Assembly: GCF_014191605.1 (NCBI RefSeq)
Contig: NZ_JACHWU010000005.1
Location: 124,001-188,000, forward strand
Reading direction: 5' to 3'
Length of the DNA: 64,000 nt
Source of the DNA: Prauserella isguenensis
Lineage (GTDB): Bacteria; Actinomycetota; Actinomycetes; Mycobacteriales; Pseudonocardiaceae
The stretch's first letter is position 1. Each line of letters begins with the position of its first letter. Positions 32,345 to 40,513 of the stretch are shown here, piece by piece. The translations under genes and the position numbers were made by a program. The notes under the pieces were generated by a model. That model searched no databases and was not told the origin of the DNA. It saw only the letters and a list, made by a program, of their open reading frames with translations.

Positions 32345-33521
32345 TGCTGTAGCCGTCCGGCCATTCGGCGGCCGACAGCCAGTGCGCCGCCATCCGCGCC
32401 TTCGCCCGGGTCTGCTCGTCGATCGGGCCGAGGACGTTGACGTGTCCCAGCTTGCGCCCCGGACGTTCACCCTTGCCGTAGAGGTGCACCTTGACGTCGG
32501 GATACCGCGCGTACAGGTGGTGCAGGCGTTCGTCCACGCTCATCGTCGGCGTCTCGGGCGCGCCGAGGACGTTGGCCATGACGGTCGGCGACAGCGGATC
32601 GGTCGTGCCGAGGGGATAGTCGAGGACGGCGCGCATGTGCTGTTCGAACTGCGAGGTGCGGCTGCCGTCCATCGTCCAGTGGCCGGAGTTGTGCGGGCGC
32701 ATCGCCAACTCGTTGATCACCAGCCCGCCGTCGTGGGTCTCGAACAGCTCCACAGCCATGACCCCGGCGACGTCGAGCTGTTCGGCGATGCGCAGTGCGA
32801 CGTCCTGTGCCCGCTGGGTACCGGCCTCGGACAGGCCCGGCGCGGGGGCGAGGACCTCGGTGTTGATGCCGTCGACCTGCACGGTCTCCACCACCGGCCA
32901 CGCAGCTCCCTGCCCGAACGGTGAGCGCGCGACCAGCGCCGACAGTTCCCGGACCATGGGGACGCGCTCCTCGATCAACAGCGACATGCCCGCGTCGAGG
33001 AGCTCGGGGATCTGCTCCCGCGCCTCGTCGGCGGAAGCGAGCTGCCACACGCCCTTGCCGTCGTAACCGCCCGTCGCGGCCTTGAGGATCGCGGGCCAGC
33101 CGTGGTCGTCGCCGAACTTCACCGCGTCGTCGACCTGCGTGACCTCGACGAACGCCGGGTTCGGCAGGCCGAGCGTGGCCATCCGCTCCCGCATGAGGAG
33201 TTTGTTCTGCGCGAACGCCAGCGCGTCCGGTCCGGGCCGGACGACGACTCCCTCGTCGACGAGGCTCCGCAGGTGGTCGCCGGGCACGTGCTCGTGGTCG
33301 AACGTCAGCACGTCGACGCCGCGCGCGAACGTGCGCAGCGCGTCGAGGTCCGTGTGATGGCCGTGGCTGACCTCGGCGGCGACGAGGCCCGCCGCTTCGC
33401 CCTCGCCGACGGCCAACACCCGCAGCGACTGGCCGAGCGCGATCGCGGCCTGATGGGTCATCCTGGCGAGCTGGCCGCCGCCGACCATGCCGACGACGGG
33501 AAGTCCGGTACGCGTATCCAT
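32337..33521 (-). CDS. purK: N5-carboxyaminoimidazole ribonucleotide synthase
   Basis: A 394-residue ATP-grasp enzyme. It has VGMVGGGQLARMTHQAAIALGQ, TFDHEHVPGDHLRSL, NKLLMRERM, WPAILKAATGGYDGKGV (ATP-binding), and VMAVELFETHDGGLVINELAMRPHNSGHWT, the metal-binding site. It carboxylates AIR using ATP and bicarbonate. It is transcribed with purE. The last residues read YSIH and the stop region is triplicated as a 17-bp repeat. It follows the vapBC pair on the same strand. Confidence 0.96.
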   Translation of the reverse strand: MDTRTGLPVVGMVGGGQLARMTHQAAIALGQSLRVLAVGEGEAAGLVAAEVSHGHHTDLDALRTFARGVDVLTFDHEHVPGDHLRSLVDEGVVVRPGPDALAFAQNKLLMRERMATLGLPNPAFVEVTQVDDAVKFGDDHGWPAILKAATGGYDGKGVWQLASADEAREQIPELLDAGMSLLIEERVPMVRELSALVARSPFGQGAAWPVVETVQVDGINTEVLAPAPGLSEAGTQRAQDVALRIAEQLDVAGVMAVELFETHDGGLVINELAMRPHNSGHWTMDGSRTSQFEQHMRAVLDYPLGTTDPLSPTVMANVLGAPETPTMSVDERLHHLYARYPDVKVHLYGKGERPGRKLGHVNVLGPIDEQTRAKARMAAHWLSAAEWPDGYSIH

Positions 33522-33537
33522 AGCGCGCTCAGCCTAA

Positions 33538-33556
33538 GCGGCCCCGATCCGGCCGC
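33538..33556 (-). terminator. Short hairpin after vapC
   Basis: GCGGCC (33538-33543) and GGCCGC (33551-33556) flank a 7-base loop between the vapC stop (33558) and the purK start (33521). A 6-bp stem is modest, so it may be a weak terminator for vapBC or a chance element. Confidence 0.35.
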
Positions 33557-33557
33557 G

Positions 33558-33986
33558 TCACGAACCGTCCCCGAGTGTCACCACCGCCACTGACGGATAC
33601 CGCGTGAGGAAACCGCGATCCAGTGTCACCAGAGGGCACCCGGCGGCCTGGGCGAACGCTGCCAGGTAGTCATCGGTCCACAGTTTGTGACTCCGGTCCT
33701 CACGAGCGGAGATCACTCGCCAGACCTGCTCGAGGTGAGCGGGCTCGGACGTCCAGACCACACGTTCGTCCGAGCGAAGCTCATCGAGCACCCGCCACGC
33801 TTCTGCGCGACTCAACGCGGCCTCGCCCATAACCGGCTGGTTCGACAACAAGCGGAGCAACGCCATCTGCGTCACTCGGCACAACCTGAGTTCGCCGTCC
33901 TGTTCATCGAACCACGAGGACACCTCGACATGGTGCTTGTGCTCTTCCCACACCGACGCGAACCAGACGTTGACATCCAGCAGCAT
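33558..33986 (-). CDS. vapC: PIN-domain ribonuclease toxin VapC
   Basis: A 142-residue PIN domain. The acidic residues are Asp4 in LLDVNVWF, Glu residues in the central helix, and Asp in LWTDDYLAAFAQAAGCPLVTLDRGF, the typical TDxxLAAxA...LVTxDRGF end. VapC toxins cut specific RNAs. The ATG at 33986 directly abuts the antitoxin stop at 33987. Start and small size fit VapC. It lies in a backbone region between purK and a GT87 gene, suggesting insertion. Confidence 0.92.
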   Translation of the reverse strand: MLLDVNVWFASVWEEHKHHVEVSSWFDEQDGELRLCRVTQMALLRLLSNQPVMGEAALSRAEAWRVLDELRSDERVVWTSEPAHLEQVWRVISAREDRSHKLWTDDYLAAFAQAAGCPLVTLDRGFLTRYPSVAVVTLGDGS

Positions 33987-34244
33987 CTACTGCGCCCGGT
34001 ACTTCTCGGCATCTTCGGCCGCGAAGATCGCTTCGATGTCGTCGTTCGTGATGTCGACTTTGCGCGTCGTCGCTGCCGGGACCAGCGGGAGTTTCACCCG
34101 TTTACGCGACCGATCGCCCTCCGCTGTGCCCAGCTCATGACTGACTGCCCGAGTCAGGAACTCTTTCACAGTCTCCCCGCGGGCGGCGGCCTCGGATTTC
34201 ATCGCCCGCATGAGCTCCGGGGACAAGTCAACCGTTGTGCGCAT
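33987..34244 (-). CDS. vapB: VapB-type antitoxin (ribbon-helix-helix)
   Basis: An 85-residue protein. The first 40 residues (MRTTVDLSPELMRAMKSEAAARGETVKEFLTRAV) form a ribbon-helix-helix DNA-binding domain. The rest, ending DITNDDIEAIFAAEDAEKYRAQ, is the acidic tail that blocks the toxin. It immediately precedes vapC. A TAATAT box (minus strand, 34256-34251) ends 7 bases before the ATG, so the mRNA is probably leaderless; it also would contain the autoregulatory site. Confidence 0.92.
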   Translation of the reverse strand: MRTTVDLSPELMRAMKSEAAARGETVKEFLTRAVSHELGTAEGDRSRKRVKLPLVPAATTRKVDITNDDIEAIFAAEDAEKYRAQ

Positions 34245-34250
34245 AGAAGC

Positions 34251-34256
34251 ATATTA
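34251..34256 (-). promoter_or_regulatory. -10 box for leaderless vapBC transcript
   Basis: TAATAT on the minus strand lies 6 bases before the vapB ATG at 34244 and no ribosome site is present, so transcription should begin at or near the start codon. No clear -35 is seen. Confidence 0.5.
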
Positions 34257-34328
34257 GCACGCGGTGGGCCCGTGCTTGACCTCGATCGCGGTCGAGGTCG
34301 CAGCATTCATCCCCATGCCGACCCCGGC

Positions 34329-35852
34329 CTATCGCTGGTCGGAACCGGCCGCACTCGAACCGGCGGAGTTCGAACCGGCGGAGTTCGAACGCGGCACGCT
34401 CGAACCGACCCGGCCGGACGCGGCAATGTCGGCCGCCGACGGCTGAGCGTCGTCGCACGCCGTCGTCCCTGCCCTGCCACGGAGCAGGGCGATCAGCGTG
34501 TCGCGGTCGCGGAGCGATCCGCGCAGGGTGTCACGGTTGCGCCACAGCCAGCGGCCCGCGAGGACCGCGACCAGCACGACGGGCACCAACAGGTAGGCGC
34601 TGCCCAGGATGTACTGCCAGAACGCCCAGTGCAGCTCCAGGTTGCGGCCGTTCGGCAGAACCAGCAGCACGCAGCTGACGAACACCACGAACACCGCGCC
34701 CGCCGCGATCCAGCGCTTCCGCGTCTTCACCGGATCGGCGTGCGGCAGCTTCGACACGAGCACCATGATCAGCGGCACGGCCCACACCCAGTGGTGCGAC
34801 CACGACACCGGCGAGAGCAGCAGCGCGTAGAACGCCGTCACCAGCAGCGCTTCGAGCGGGCGGCCGCTGCGGTGGAACCGCAGCATCAGCCACACCGCGA
34901 GCGGCGCCAGCGCCAGTCCGACGACGATGGCCGCGTTCGACGCCCACGGCGCCAGGTCGGTCATACGGTTGAACAGGCCGTTGAGCGACTGATTGCCCGC
35001 CCAGTGCATCGGCCCGATCCGGCCTGCGTTGAACACGGTGTGCGTCCAGAACCGCCACGCGTCCGACGGGATCAGCGCGAACACCAGCACCTGCAGGCCG
35101 AGGAACGTGCCCATCGCCCGCAGTGCGTCCATGCGGCGGCCGGTGAACAGCAGGTGCGGGATGAAGATCAGCGGCGTCAGCTTCACCGCCGCCGCGACGC
35201 CGACCATGACGCCGCCCCACCGGCTGCCACGGGCGCAGACGACCAGCACGTCCAGCACGATCAACGCCATGAGGATGAGGTTGATCTGACCGAGGAAGAT
35301 CGTCCGCCACACGGGTTCGAGCGCGAAGAACAGCACCGCCGACAGCACTGTCACCCGCGCGGGTGAGGCCCACACGGGCAGCTCGCCCTTCGGCCGCGGC
35401 AGCGCCCCCAGCGCCACGCGGATGACGACCGTCATGGCCAGCAGCGACACCGCCGACAGCACACCCCACGCGACCTGCACAGGGAACACGGCCAGCGGCA
35501 CGAACAGCAGCGCGGCCGTGGGCGGGTAAGTGAACGGCAGCAGCGCCCAGAACGGTTCGGGCGCGAGCGTGTTGGTTTCGTAGAGCGGGTCGCCGTGCAG
35601 CAGGGTGACGGCTCCCGCGCGGTACACCGCAGAGTCGACGCCGAGCTGCAGGTCCATCAGCCAGCCCACGATTCCTGCCACGATCATCAGCGCGGGCAGC
35701 GCCAGCACGAGCACCAGCGAACGGGGCCGCGCGAGCAGACGGTCGAACGAGGCCCGCAGCTGCAGCGGCGCCGACCCGGCGGGCTCCGGACGGGAGTCCG
35801 CCGGCGCCGAGTGCGCCGATGTGTCGGCCTCGCGCAGGTCTGAGGTGCTCAC
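34329..35852 (-). CDS. GT87-family polyprenol-phosphate mannosyltransferase (DUF2029)
   Basis: A 507-residue multi-pass protein with about 11-13 membrane helices. It opens with a 40-residue cytoplasmic leader, then a membrane helix (LVLVLALPALMIVAGIVGWLM) and the first outer loop carries GVDSAVYRAGAVTLLHGDPLYE with the catalytic Asp typical of GT87. Conserved PFTYPPTAALLFVPLAVF and WAGNQSLNGLFNRMT follow. GT87 enzymes such as PimE use polyprenyl-phosphomannose to add alpha-1,2 mannose to lipids outside the membrane, which fits manB and the wall genes. The C-terminal tail is low complexity (SNSAGSNSAGSS). GTG 35852 is chosen. Confidence 0.88.
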   Translation of the reverse strand: MSTSDLREADTSAHSAPADSRPEPAGSAPLQLRASFDRLLARPRSLVLVLALPALMIVAGIVGWLMDLQLGVDSAVYRAGAVTLLHGDPLYETNTLAPEPFWALLPFTYPPTAALLFVPLAVFPVQVAWGVLSAVSLLAMTVVIRVALGALPRPKGELPVWASPARVTVLSAVLFFALEPVWRTIFLGQINLILMALIVLDVLVVCARGSRWGGVMVGVAAAVKLTPLIFIPHLLFTGRRMDALRAMGTFLGLQVLVFALIPSDAWRFWTHTVFNAGRIGPMHWAGNQSLNGLFNRMTDLAPWASNAAIVVGLALAPLAVWLMLRFHRSGRPLEALLVTAFYALLLSPVSWSHHWVWAVPLIMVLVSKLPHADPVKTRKRWIAAGAVFVVFVSCVLLVLPNGRNLELHWAFWQYILGSAYLLVPVVLVAVLAGRWLWRNRDTLRGSLRDRDTLIALLRGRAGTTACDDAQPSAADIAASGRVGSSVPRSNSAGSNSAGSSAAGSDQR

Positions 35853-35997
35853 TCTTTCTAGGAAACCATGAACGCCGTGTGAGTTCGGCGTCGGCCACGC
35901 CACGCGGCCCGCTCGACGGCGCCGCCCGGGCGCCTCCCGTGCCACGTCGTCGCCGGGTACGGCCGGTCCCGCCCGGCCGCTCCGCTCGGCCACCCGG

Positions 35998-36933
35998 CTA
36001 CCGAGCCGCGAGGGAGTCGAGCAGGTCGCACACGTCGTCGTGGGAGGCGGGCAGGCGCACCACGTTCACCCGCGCCGACCCCGACTCGGCCAGCTGCGGG
36101 TCGACGGCGAACCGCTCGGTGAGGTCGCGTCGGAGGCGTACCGCGCGGCGGGCCACCTCGTCGGACCGCGGGACGACCGCGCCGACCGTCGAGGCGCCGA
36201 GCACGGCGTGGCTCTCGCCGCCGTCGAACACCTCCCGCAGCACGTCGGCGGCCAGGATCATGCCTGCGGGCCGCAGGTAGACCGCAGCGTCGTCGAAGCC
36301 GAGCGAGATCACCACGAGGACCTGTCCCTCGGCCACGCACACGCCGTCGCGGGCGGCCTCGCGGTACAGCTCCGCCAGCCGGGTACGCAGGTACGCCTGA
36401 GTCGGCAGGCCGGTCAGCGAGTCGTGCACCTCGGTGGCGCCGACGTCGTTCAGCGCGACCTCGGCCCACGCCACGGCGACGATCCGCAGCAGCCGCGTGG
36501 GCAACGCGTCGACGTCGGCCGCCTCGGCGATGGCGTCGAGCGTGTCGGCGTGGCTCGGCTCACCCCCCGATGTTGCTGCGCCGACCTGCAGCACCCCGTG
36601 CAGCGCGGCCAGGTCGCCGAGGGTCTCCTCCAGTCCCGTGCCCGCTGCCGCACGGGCGTGGGCCAGCGCCACGAGCGCCGCGCCCGCGCCGTCCAGTCCG
36701 GACCGCGCGACGGCGGAGCACACCAGGTCCACCTCGGCGACGTCCCAGTCGTCGGGAAACCGCCAGCCGCACGCCAGGCTCGCGGTCCGCCATCGGCGCC
36801 GCAGTGCCGCCCGTGGTTCCCGCTCGGTCCGCGCCCCCTGCACGGCCTGCGGCTGCCGGCCCGGGGGCGATCCGCCCTGCTCGTCCGGCAGGGCGAACGG
36901 CACACCCTGCACGTCGCCAGCACTCACGTCCAC
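35998..36933 (-). CDS. Degenerate GGDEF-like protein
   Basis: A 311-residue soluble protein. The C-terminal part starts HDSLTGLPTQAYLRTRLAEL, the opening of a GGDEF domain, and continues to the GGDEF position, which here reads LGASTVGAV, so the catalytic signature is lost. It cannot be a normal diguanylate cyclase, but could bind nucleotide or partners. The N-terminal half is helical and lacks a recognisable domain. The GTG at 36933 has AAGGAGG. It is divergent from the sigma-fusion gene, with 214 bases between. Function unknown; I recall similar proteins in Pseudonocardiaceae only. Confidence 0.7.
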   Translation of the reverse strand: MDVSAGDVQGVPFALPDEQGGSPPGRQPQAVQGARTEREPRAALRRRWRTASLACGWRFPDDWDVAEVDLVCSAVARSGLDGAGAALVALAHARAAAGTGLEETLGDLAALHGVLQVGAATSGGEPSHADTLDAIAEAADVDALPTRLLRIVAVAWAEVALNDVGATEVHDSLTGLPTQAYLRTRLAELYREAARDGVCVAEGQVLVVISLGFDDAAVYLRPAGMILAADVLREVFDGGESHAVLGASTVGAVVPRSDEVARRAVRLRRDLTERFAVDPQLAESGSARVNVVRLPASHDDVCDLLDSLAAR

Positions 36934-37147
36934 TCGCGCCTCCTTGTCGGCTCGTCGGAGTGGAGACGCCCGAGATCGCCCCGCATGACGGCATGGAGTG
37001 GCGAAAATCGCCGCGCGTGCGATCACGGGTCGCGGCGCAATCGATCCGGGTGACGTGACGACCCTCGGCGTGACGCTTCCCCGGATGTCCGTCACACTTT
37101 GCCTCGCAGTGCGTCCCCCTTGTACGGGACGACCTGAGAGGAGAGCC

Positions 37148-39781
37148 GTGAGCACCGCACCCACCGACCCGCAGGGCATGAGCGACGCCGAACTCATCGC
37201 CTCGGTACGCGCGGGCCAGCTCGAGTGCTACGGGACGCTGTACGAACGTCACGTATCCGCCGCGTACAACCTTGCGCGGCAACTCGCACGCACGTCGATC
37301 GAGTCCGACGATCTCGTGTCGGACGCCTTCTCGAAGGTCCTCGACACACTCCGCGGCGGGAAGGGTCCGGACAGCGCGTTCCGGGCGTACCTGCTGACCG
37401 CGGTGCGCCACGGCGCCTACGACAAGACCCGGCGTGACAAGAAGCTCGACCTCGCCGAGGACATGACGACCGTGACGACGGTCGGTGGCGCCGGCGCCGA
37501 GGCGCTGACCGTGGAGTTCTCCGACACGGCCCTCGAAGGTCTGGAGCGCACGCTCGCCGCGAAGGCGTTCGCGAAGCTGCCCGAGCGCTGGCAGGCCGTG
37601 CTCTGGCACACGGAGATCGAAGGTGCCACGCCCGCCGAGGTCGCGCCGCTGCTGGGCCTGACGGCCAACAGCGTGTCCGCGCTCGCCTACCGGGCGCGCG
37701 AAGGTCTGCGCCAGGCATACCTGCAGGTCCACCTCGCCGAGGTCAGTGCGAGCACCTGCCACGCCACGGCCGACAAGCTGGGCGCCTGGACCCGCGACGG
37801 GCTCTCCAAACGGGAGCGTGCGCAGGTCGAGGCACATCTCGACGACTGCTCCGACTGCCAGGCGCTCGCCGCCGAGCTGGCCGATGTCAACGGTGCACTG
37901 CGCGCCGTCATCGCTCCGCTCGTCCTCGGCGGCGGGGTGTTGGGCTACCTGGCGGTGGCGGGCGGCGGCAAGGCCGCAGCGGCGACCGCCATCGGTGCAG
38001 GCACGGCGGCCGGTTCCGCAGGAGCCGCGGCCGGTGCGGGTGGTTCCGGCGGCGGTGCCGGTGCCGCGGCGGGAGCGCCCCGCGAGTTCGTCGGCGTGGC
38101 CGGTTCCGGCGTCGCGATGGCCGCCGCCGTGGCACTGGCGCTCACGGCCGGTGGCGGCGGGCAGCAGATCCCGACGGCCGCGGAGCAGCCGCAACAGCAG
38201 CCGCCCGCCGCGCAGGCACCGAACGAGCCCGCTGCTCCCCCGCCGGGACAGCCCGCTCCCGACGACCCCCCGCCCGCGCCGAACGAACCCGCACCCCAAC
38301 AGCCGCCGCCCGCGCCGAACGTGTCGCAGCCGGAGTCGCCGGAACCCGCCTCGGTCGGGGCGACCGTGGACCAGCAGAGCGTCGAGCTCGTCGCAGGCGG
38401 CGGCCCCGCCGACCTGCCGATCACGGTGCGCAACAACGGCGGCACGCTGTCCGACCCCATCGATGTGACGCTGAATCTGCCGAACGGCGTGAGCGCCCTC
38501 GGCGGCGGTGGTGGCGGCGGGACGACCGCGGGTGCGGCCGGCGCCCAGCACAGCGCCGGTCAGCAACAGCACGCCGGTCAGCAACAGCACGCCGGTCAGC
38601 AGGGCGCCGGTCAGCAGGGCACCGCAGCGGCACCGACGGGTGGCGGCGCGTCGCCGTCCGGCGGAGCACTGCGCCAGGGCGGTGGCGGCGAACGCATCAC
38701 CTGTCCCGGCGGTACCGGCACCGTGACGTGCTCCACCGGCCGCGGCCTGGAACCCGGCGAGTCCATGACGCTCGTGTTCCGCCTGCAGGCCTCCGCCGAC
38801 GCCGAGTCCGGCCAGGTCACCGGCAGCATCAGCGGCGGCGGCGCCGTCGACGTGTCGCTGCGGGTGCCCGTCAAGGTCGAGCCGAAACCCACGCCTCCGC
38901 CGGCACCACCGGCCGAGGACGGCATCAGTGTGCAGGCCGGCCACCCGGTGGCCGGGGTCGCCAGGGTCACGGTCGAGAACACCGGTGACAGCAGCGGGAC
39001 CGTCACGCTCACCTCCGACCGTCCCGTCTCGGTGGGCGGCGGTTCCGGCATGGACTGCGGCGTCGCCACGTCCGAACGGTTGTCGTGCACGTCGAACAGG
39101 GCACTCGAGCCCGGCGACACCAGGACCGTGTTCGTCAGCAAGGTCGACCACGGTGACGGCGACAACGGTCGTGGCAACGGTGGTGGCGACAACGACCTCG
39201 GAATCGAGGACGGCCCCGGCAACGGAAACGGCACCGCCTGGGGCTGGCGACCCGACTCCGGCGACGAGGTCACGGTCACGTTCACCGGGACGCTCGGCAA
39301 CGCGTCCGCCAGCGATGACGCGACGTTCGGGTCGATGGGGTGCTGGCCGCCGCCGTTCGGATGTCTCGGCAGTGTTGTGGCCCCGACGCCCGACGCGCAG
39401 TCCGGTTCCGGATCGGCGGAGGTGCCGACGAACCCCGACGCCGACGGTTCGGCGTCGGTGACCGGTCCGCCGTCCGGTTCCGGCTCGACGGAAGCGCCCA
39501 CGGGGGCTCGGCCGAGTGGCACGTCGTCGGGTTCGGCGACCGCCCCGGCGCCCGAGTCGGGGTCGGGATCGGGATCGGCGAGCTCCACGACGAAGACCGA
39601 CACCGCGGAGATGCCACTGCCGACCAAACCGTGGCCCCGTGAGCCCGACGAGGAGTCCGGACAGCAGGACGACGGCGGCAAGCCGGGCAACGGTGACGGC
39701 AGGGGCAACGGCGACGGCAGGGGCAACGACAAACACGGCGACACGTCGGGCAACGGCAAGGCGCACGGCCGCTCACGCTGA
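37148..39781 (+). CDS. ECF sigma factor fused to zinc-finger anti-sigma-like, membrane and Ig-like domains
   Basis: An 877-residue fusion. Residues about 15-90 are sigma region 2 (LYERHVSAAYNLARQL...SDDLVSDAFSKVLDTL); about 140-195 sigma region 4 (LPERWQAVLWHTEIEGATPAEVAPLLGLTANSVSALAYRAREGL). Residues 200-240 are a zf-HC2 zinc finger (Cys204, His230, Cys234, Cys237 in HLDDCSDC). Hydrophobic segments at about 252-272 and 315-335 follow, then a Pro/Gln spacer, two Ig-like blocks, each with a C...L-x-C-S/T-xx-x-LEPG pattern, and a Gly/Asn/Asp-rich tail. It belongs with the sigma factors with C-terminal regulatory extensions. GTG 37148 follows GAGGAGAG. Confidence 0.88.
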   Translation: MSTAPTDPQGMSDAELIASVRAGQLECYGTLYERHVSAAYNLARQLARTSIESDDLVSDAFSKVLDTLRGGKGPDSAFRAYLLTAVRHGAYDKTRRDKKLDLAEDMTTVTTVGGAGAEALTVEFSDTALEGLERTLAAKAFAKLPERWQAVLWHTEIEGATPAEVAPLLGLTANSVSALAYRAREGLRQAYLQVHLAEVSASTCHATADKLGAWTRDGLSKRERAQVEAHLDDCSDCQALAAELADVNGALRAVIAPLVLGGGVLGYLAVAGGGKAAAATAIGAGTAAGSAGAAAGAGGSGGGAGAAAGAPREFVGVAGSGVAMAAAVALALTAGGGGQQIPTAAEQPQQQPPAAQAPNEPAAPPPGQPAPDDPPPAPNEPAPQQPPPAPNVSQPESPEPASVGATVDQQSVELVAGGGPADLPITVRNNGGTLSDPIDVTLNLPNGVSALGGGGGGGTTAGAAGAQHSAGQQQHAGQQQHAGQQGAGQQGTAAAPTGGGASPSGGALRQGGGGERITCPGGTGTVTCSTGRGLEPGESMTLVFRLQASADAESGQVTGSISGGGAVDVSLRVPVKVEPKPTPPPAPPAEDGISVQAGHPVAGVARVTVENTGDSSGTVTLTSDRPVSVGGGSGMDCGVATSERLSCTSNRALEPGDTRTVFVSKVDHGDGDNGRGNGGGDNDLGIEDGPGNGNGTAWGWRPDSGDEVTVTFTGTLGNASASDDATFGSMGCWPPPFGCLGSVVAPTPDAQSGSGSAEVPTNPDADGSASVTGPPSGSGSTEAPTGARPSGTSSGSATAPAPESGSGSGSASSTTKTDTAEMPLPTKPWPREPDEESGQQDDGGKPGNGDGRGNGDGRGNDKHGDTSGNGKAHGRSR

Positions 39782-39885
39782 CCCGGCGGGTGCGCTGCGT
39801 CACGATCGGTCGTCGAGCTGGGCGTGGTGCAGACATCCGGCGCGTGAGGTTCCACCGTTCGGCGGTCCCCACCGGCACGAATGGC

Positions 39886-39891
39886 TACACT
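39886..39891 (+). promoter_or_regulatory. -10 box for gtrA-like gene
   Basis: TACACT lies 7 bases before the GTG at 39899 and no ribosome site is visible, so a leaderless transcript is likely. The 39782-39885 stretch shows nothing else. Confidence 0.4.
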
Positions 39892-39898
39892 GCGATGT

Positions 39899-40420
39899 GT
39901 GTCCGTCGTCGAAACCGTGCTGGCGCGCGTCCCCGGTCCGCTGCGCTCACTGCTGTTGAAACACCGTGAACTGCTGAAATTCGCGGTCGTCGGCAGCACG
40001 ACCTTCCTGGTCGACAACGGCATCTGGTACCTGCTGAAGTTCACCGTCCTGATGGATAAGCCGACGACCGCGAAGGCCATCGCGATCCTCGTGGCGACGA
40101 TCGTGTCGTACGTGCTGAACCGTGAGTGGTCGTTCCGTACCCGCGGCGGCAGGGAGACCGGGCACGAGGCGACCCTGTTCTTCGTGATCAGTGGCGTCGC
40201 GGTCGCGGTGAACCTGGTGCCTCTGCTGATCTCGCGCTACGTGCTGCACCTGCAACGCCCCGAGGTATCGCTGTTCGTACAGGAGACGGCCGACTTCGTC
40301 AGCGGCTCCGTGATCGGCATGCTGCTCGCGATGGGCTTCCGGTTCTGGGGATTCCGCAAGTGGGTCTTCCCCGACGAACTCGGCGGCATCCGCCGCGACA
40401 ACCTCACCGCCCGCCACTGA
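39899..40420 (+). CDS. GtrA family membrane protein
   Basis: A 173-residue protein with four membrane helices: LKFAVVGSTTFLVDNGIWYLL, AKAIAILVATIVSYVLNR, TLFFVISGVAVAVNLVPLLI and SGSVIGMLLAMGFRFWGFRKWVF. The pattern (F-x-VVGx-x-TxxD, YxxNRxWSF, F-R-F-x-x-K-x-W-V-F) is GtrA. GtrA proteins act as flippases or partners for polyprenyl-phosphate sugars. It is in the place of Rv3277. GTG 39899 is preferred; an ATG at 39881 would add 6 residues. Confidence 0.9.
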   Translation: MSVVETVLARVPGPLRSLLLKHRELLKFAVVGSTTFLVDNGIWYLLKFTVLMDKPTTAKAIAILVATIVSYVLNREWSFRTRGGRETGHEATLFFVISGVAVAVNLVPLLISRYVLHLQRPEVSLFVQETADFVSGSVIGMLLAMGFRFWGFRKWVFPDELGGIRRDNLTARH

Positions 40421-40422
40421 CC

Positions 40423-40455
40423 GCGCCCCAAGGGCACCTCGGTGGCACTGGGCGC
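40423..40455 (-). repeat. Interspersed 33-bp element, copy 3 (diverged)
   Basis: Plus strand GCGCCCCAAGGGCACCTCGG followed by TGGCACTGGGCGC resembles copies 1 and 2 at about 24 of 33 positions. It lies just after the gtrA stop and before the convergent kinase gene, so unlike the other two it is not in a 5' leader. GCCCcaaGGGC can pair. Confidence 0.4.
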
Positions 40456-40513
40456 CGCCGCGGGCGCTCTGGTTGCACGCCGCCAGGCAGTCAAATTTCC
40501 CGAGTCGACGCTG

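Noticed and set aside
36560-39766. A 1068-codon open frame antisense to the sigma fusion
   Set aside because: It is a shadow of the low-complexity region; it consists of Arg/Gly runs, with no ribosome site and no domain.
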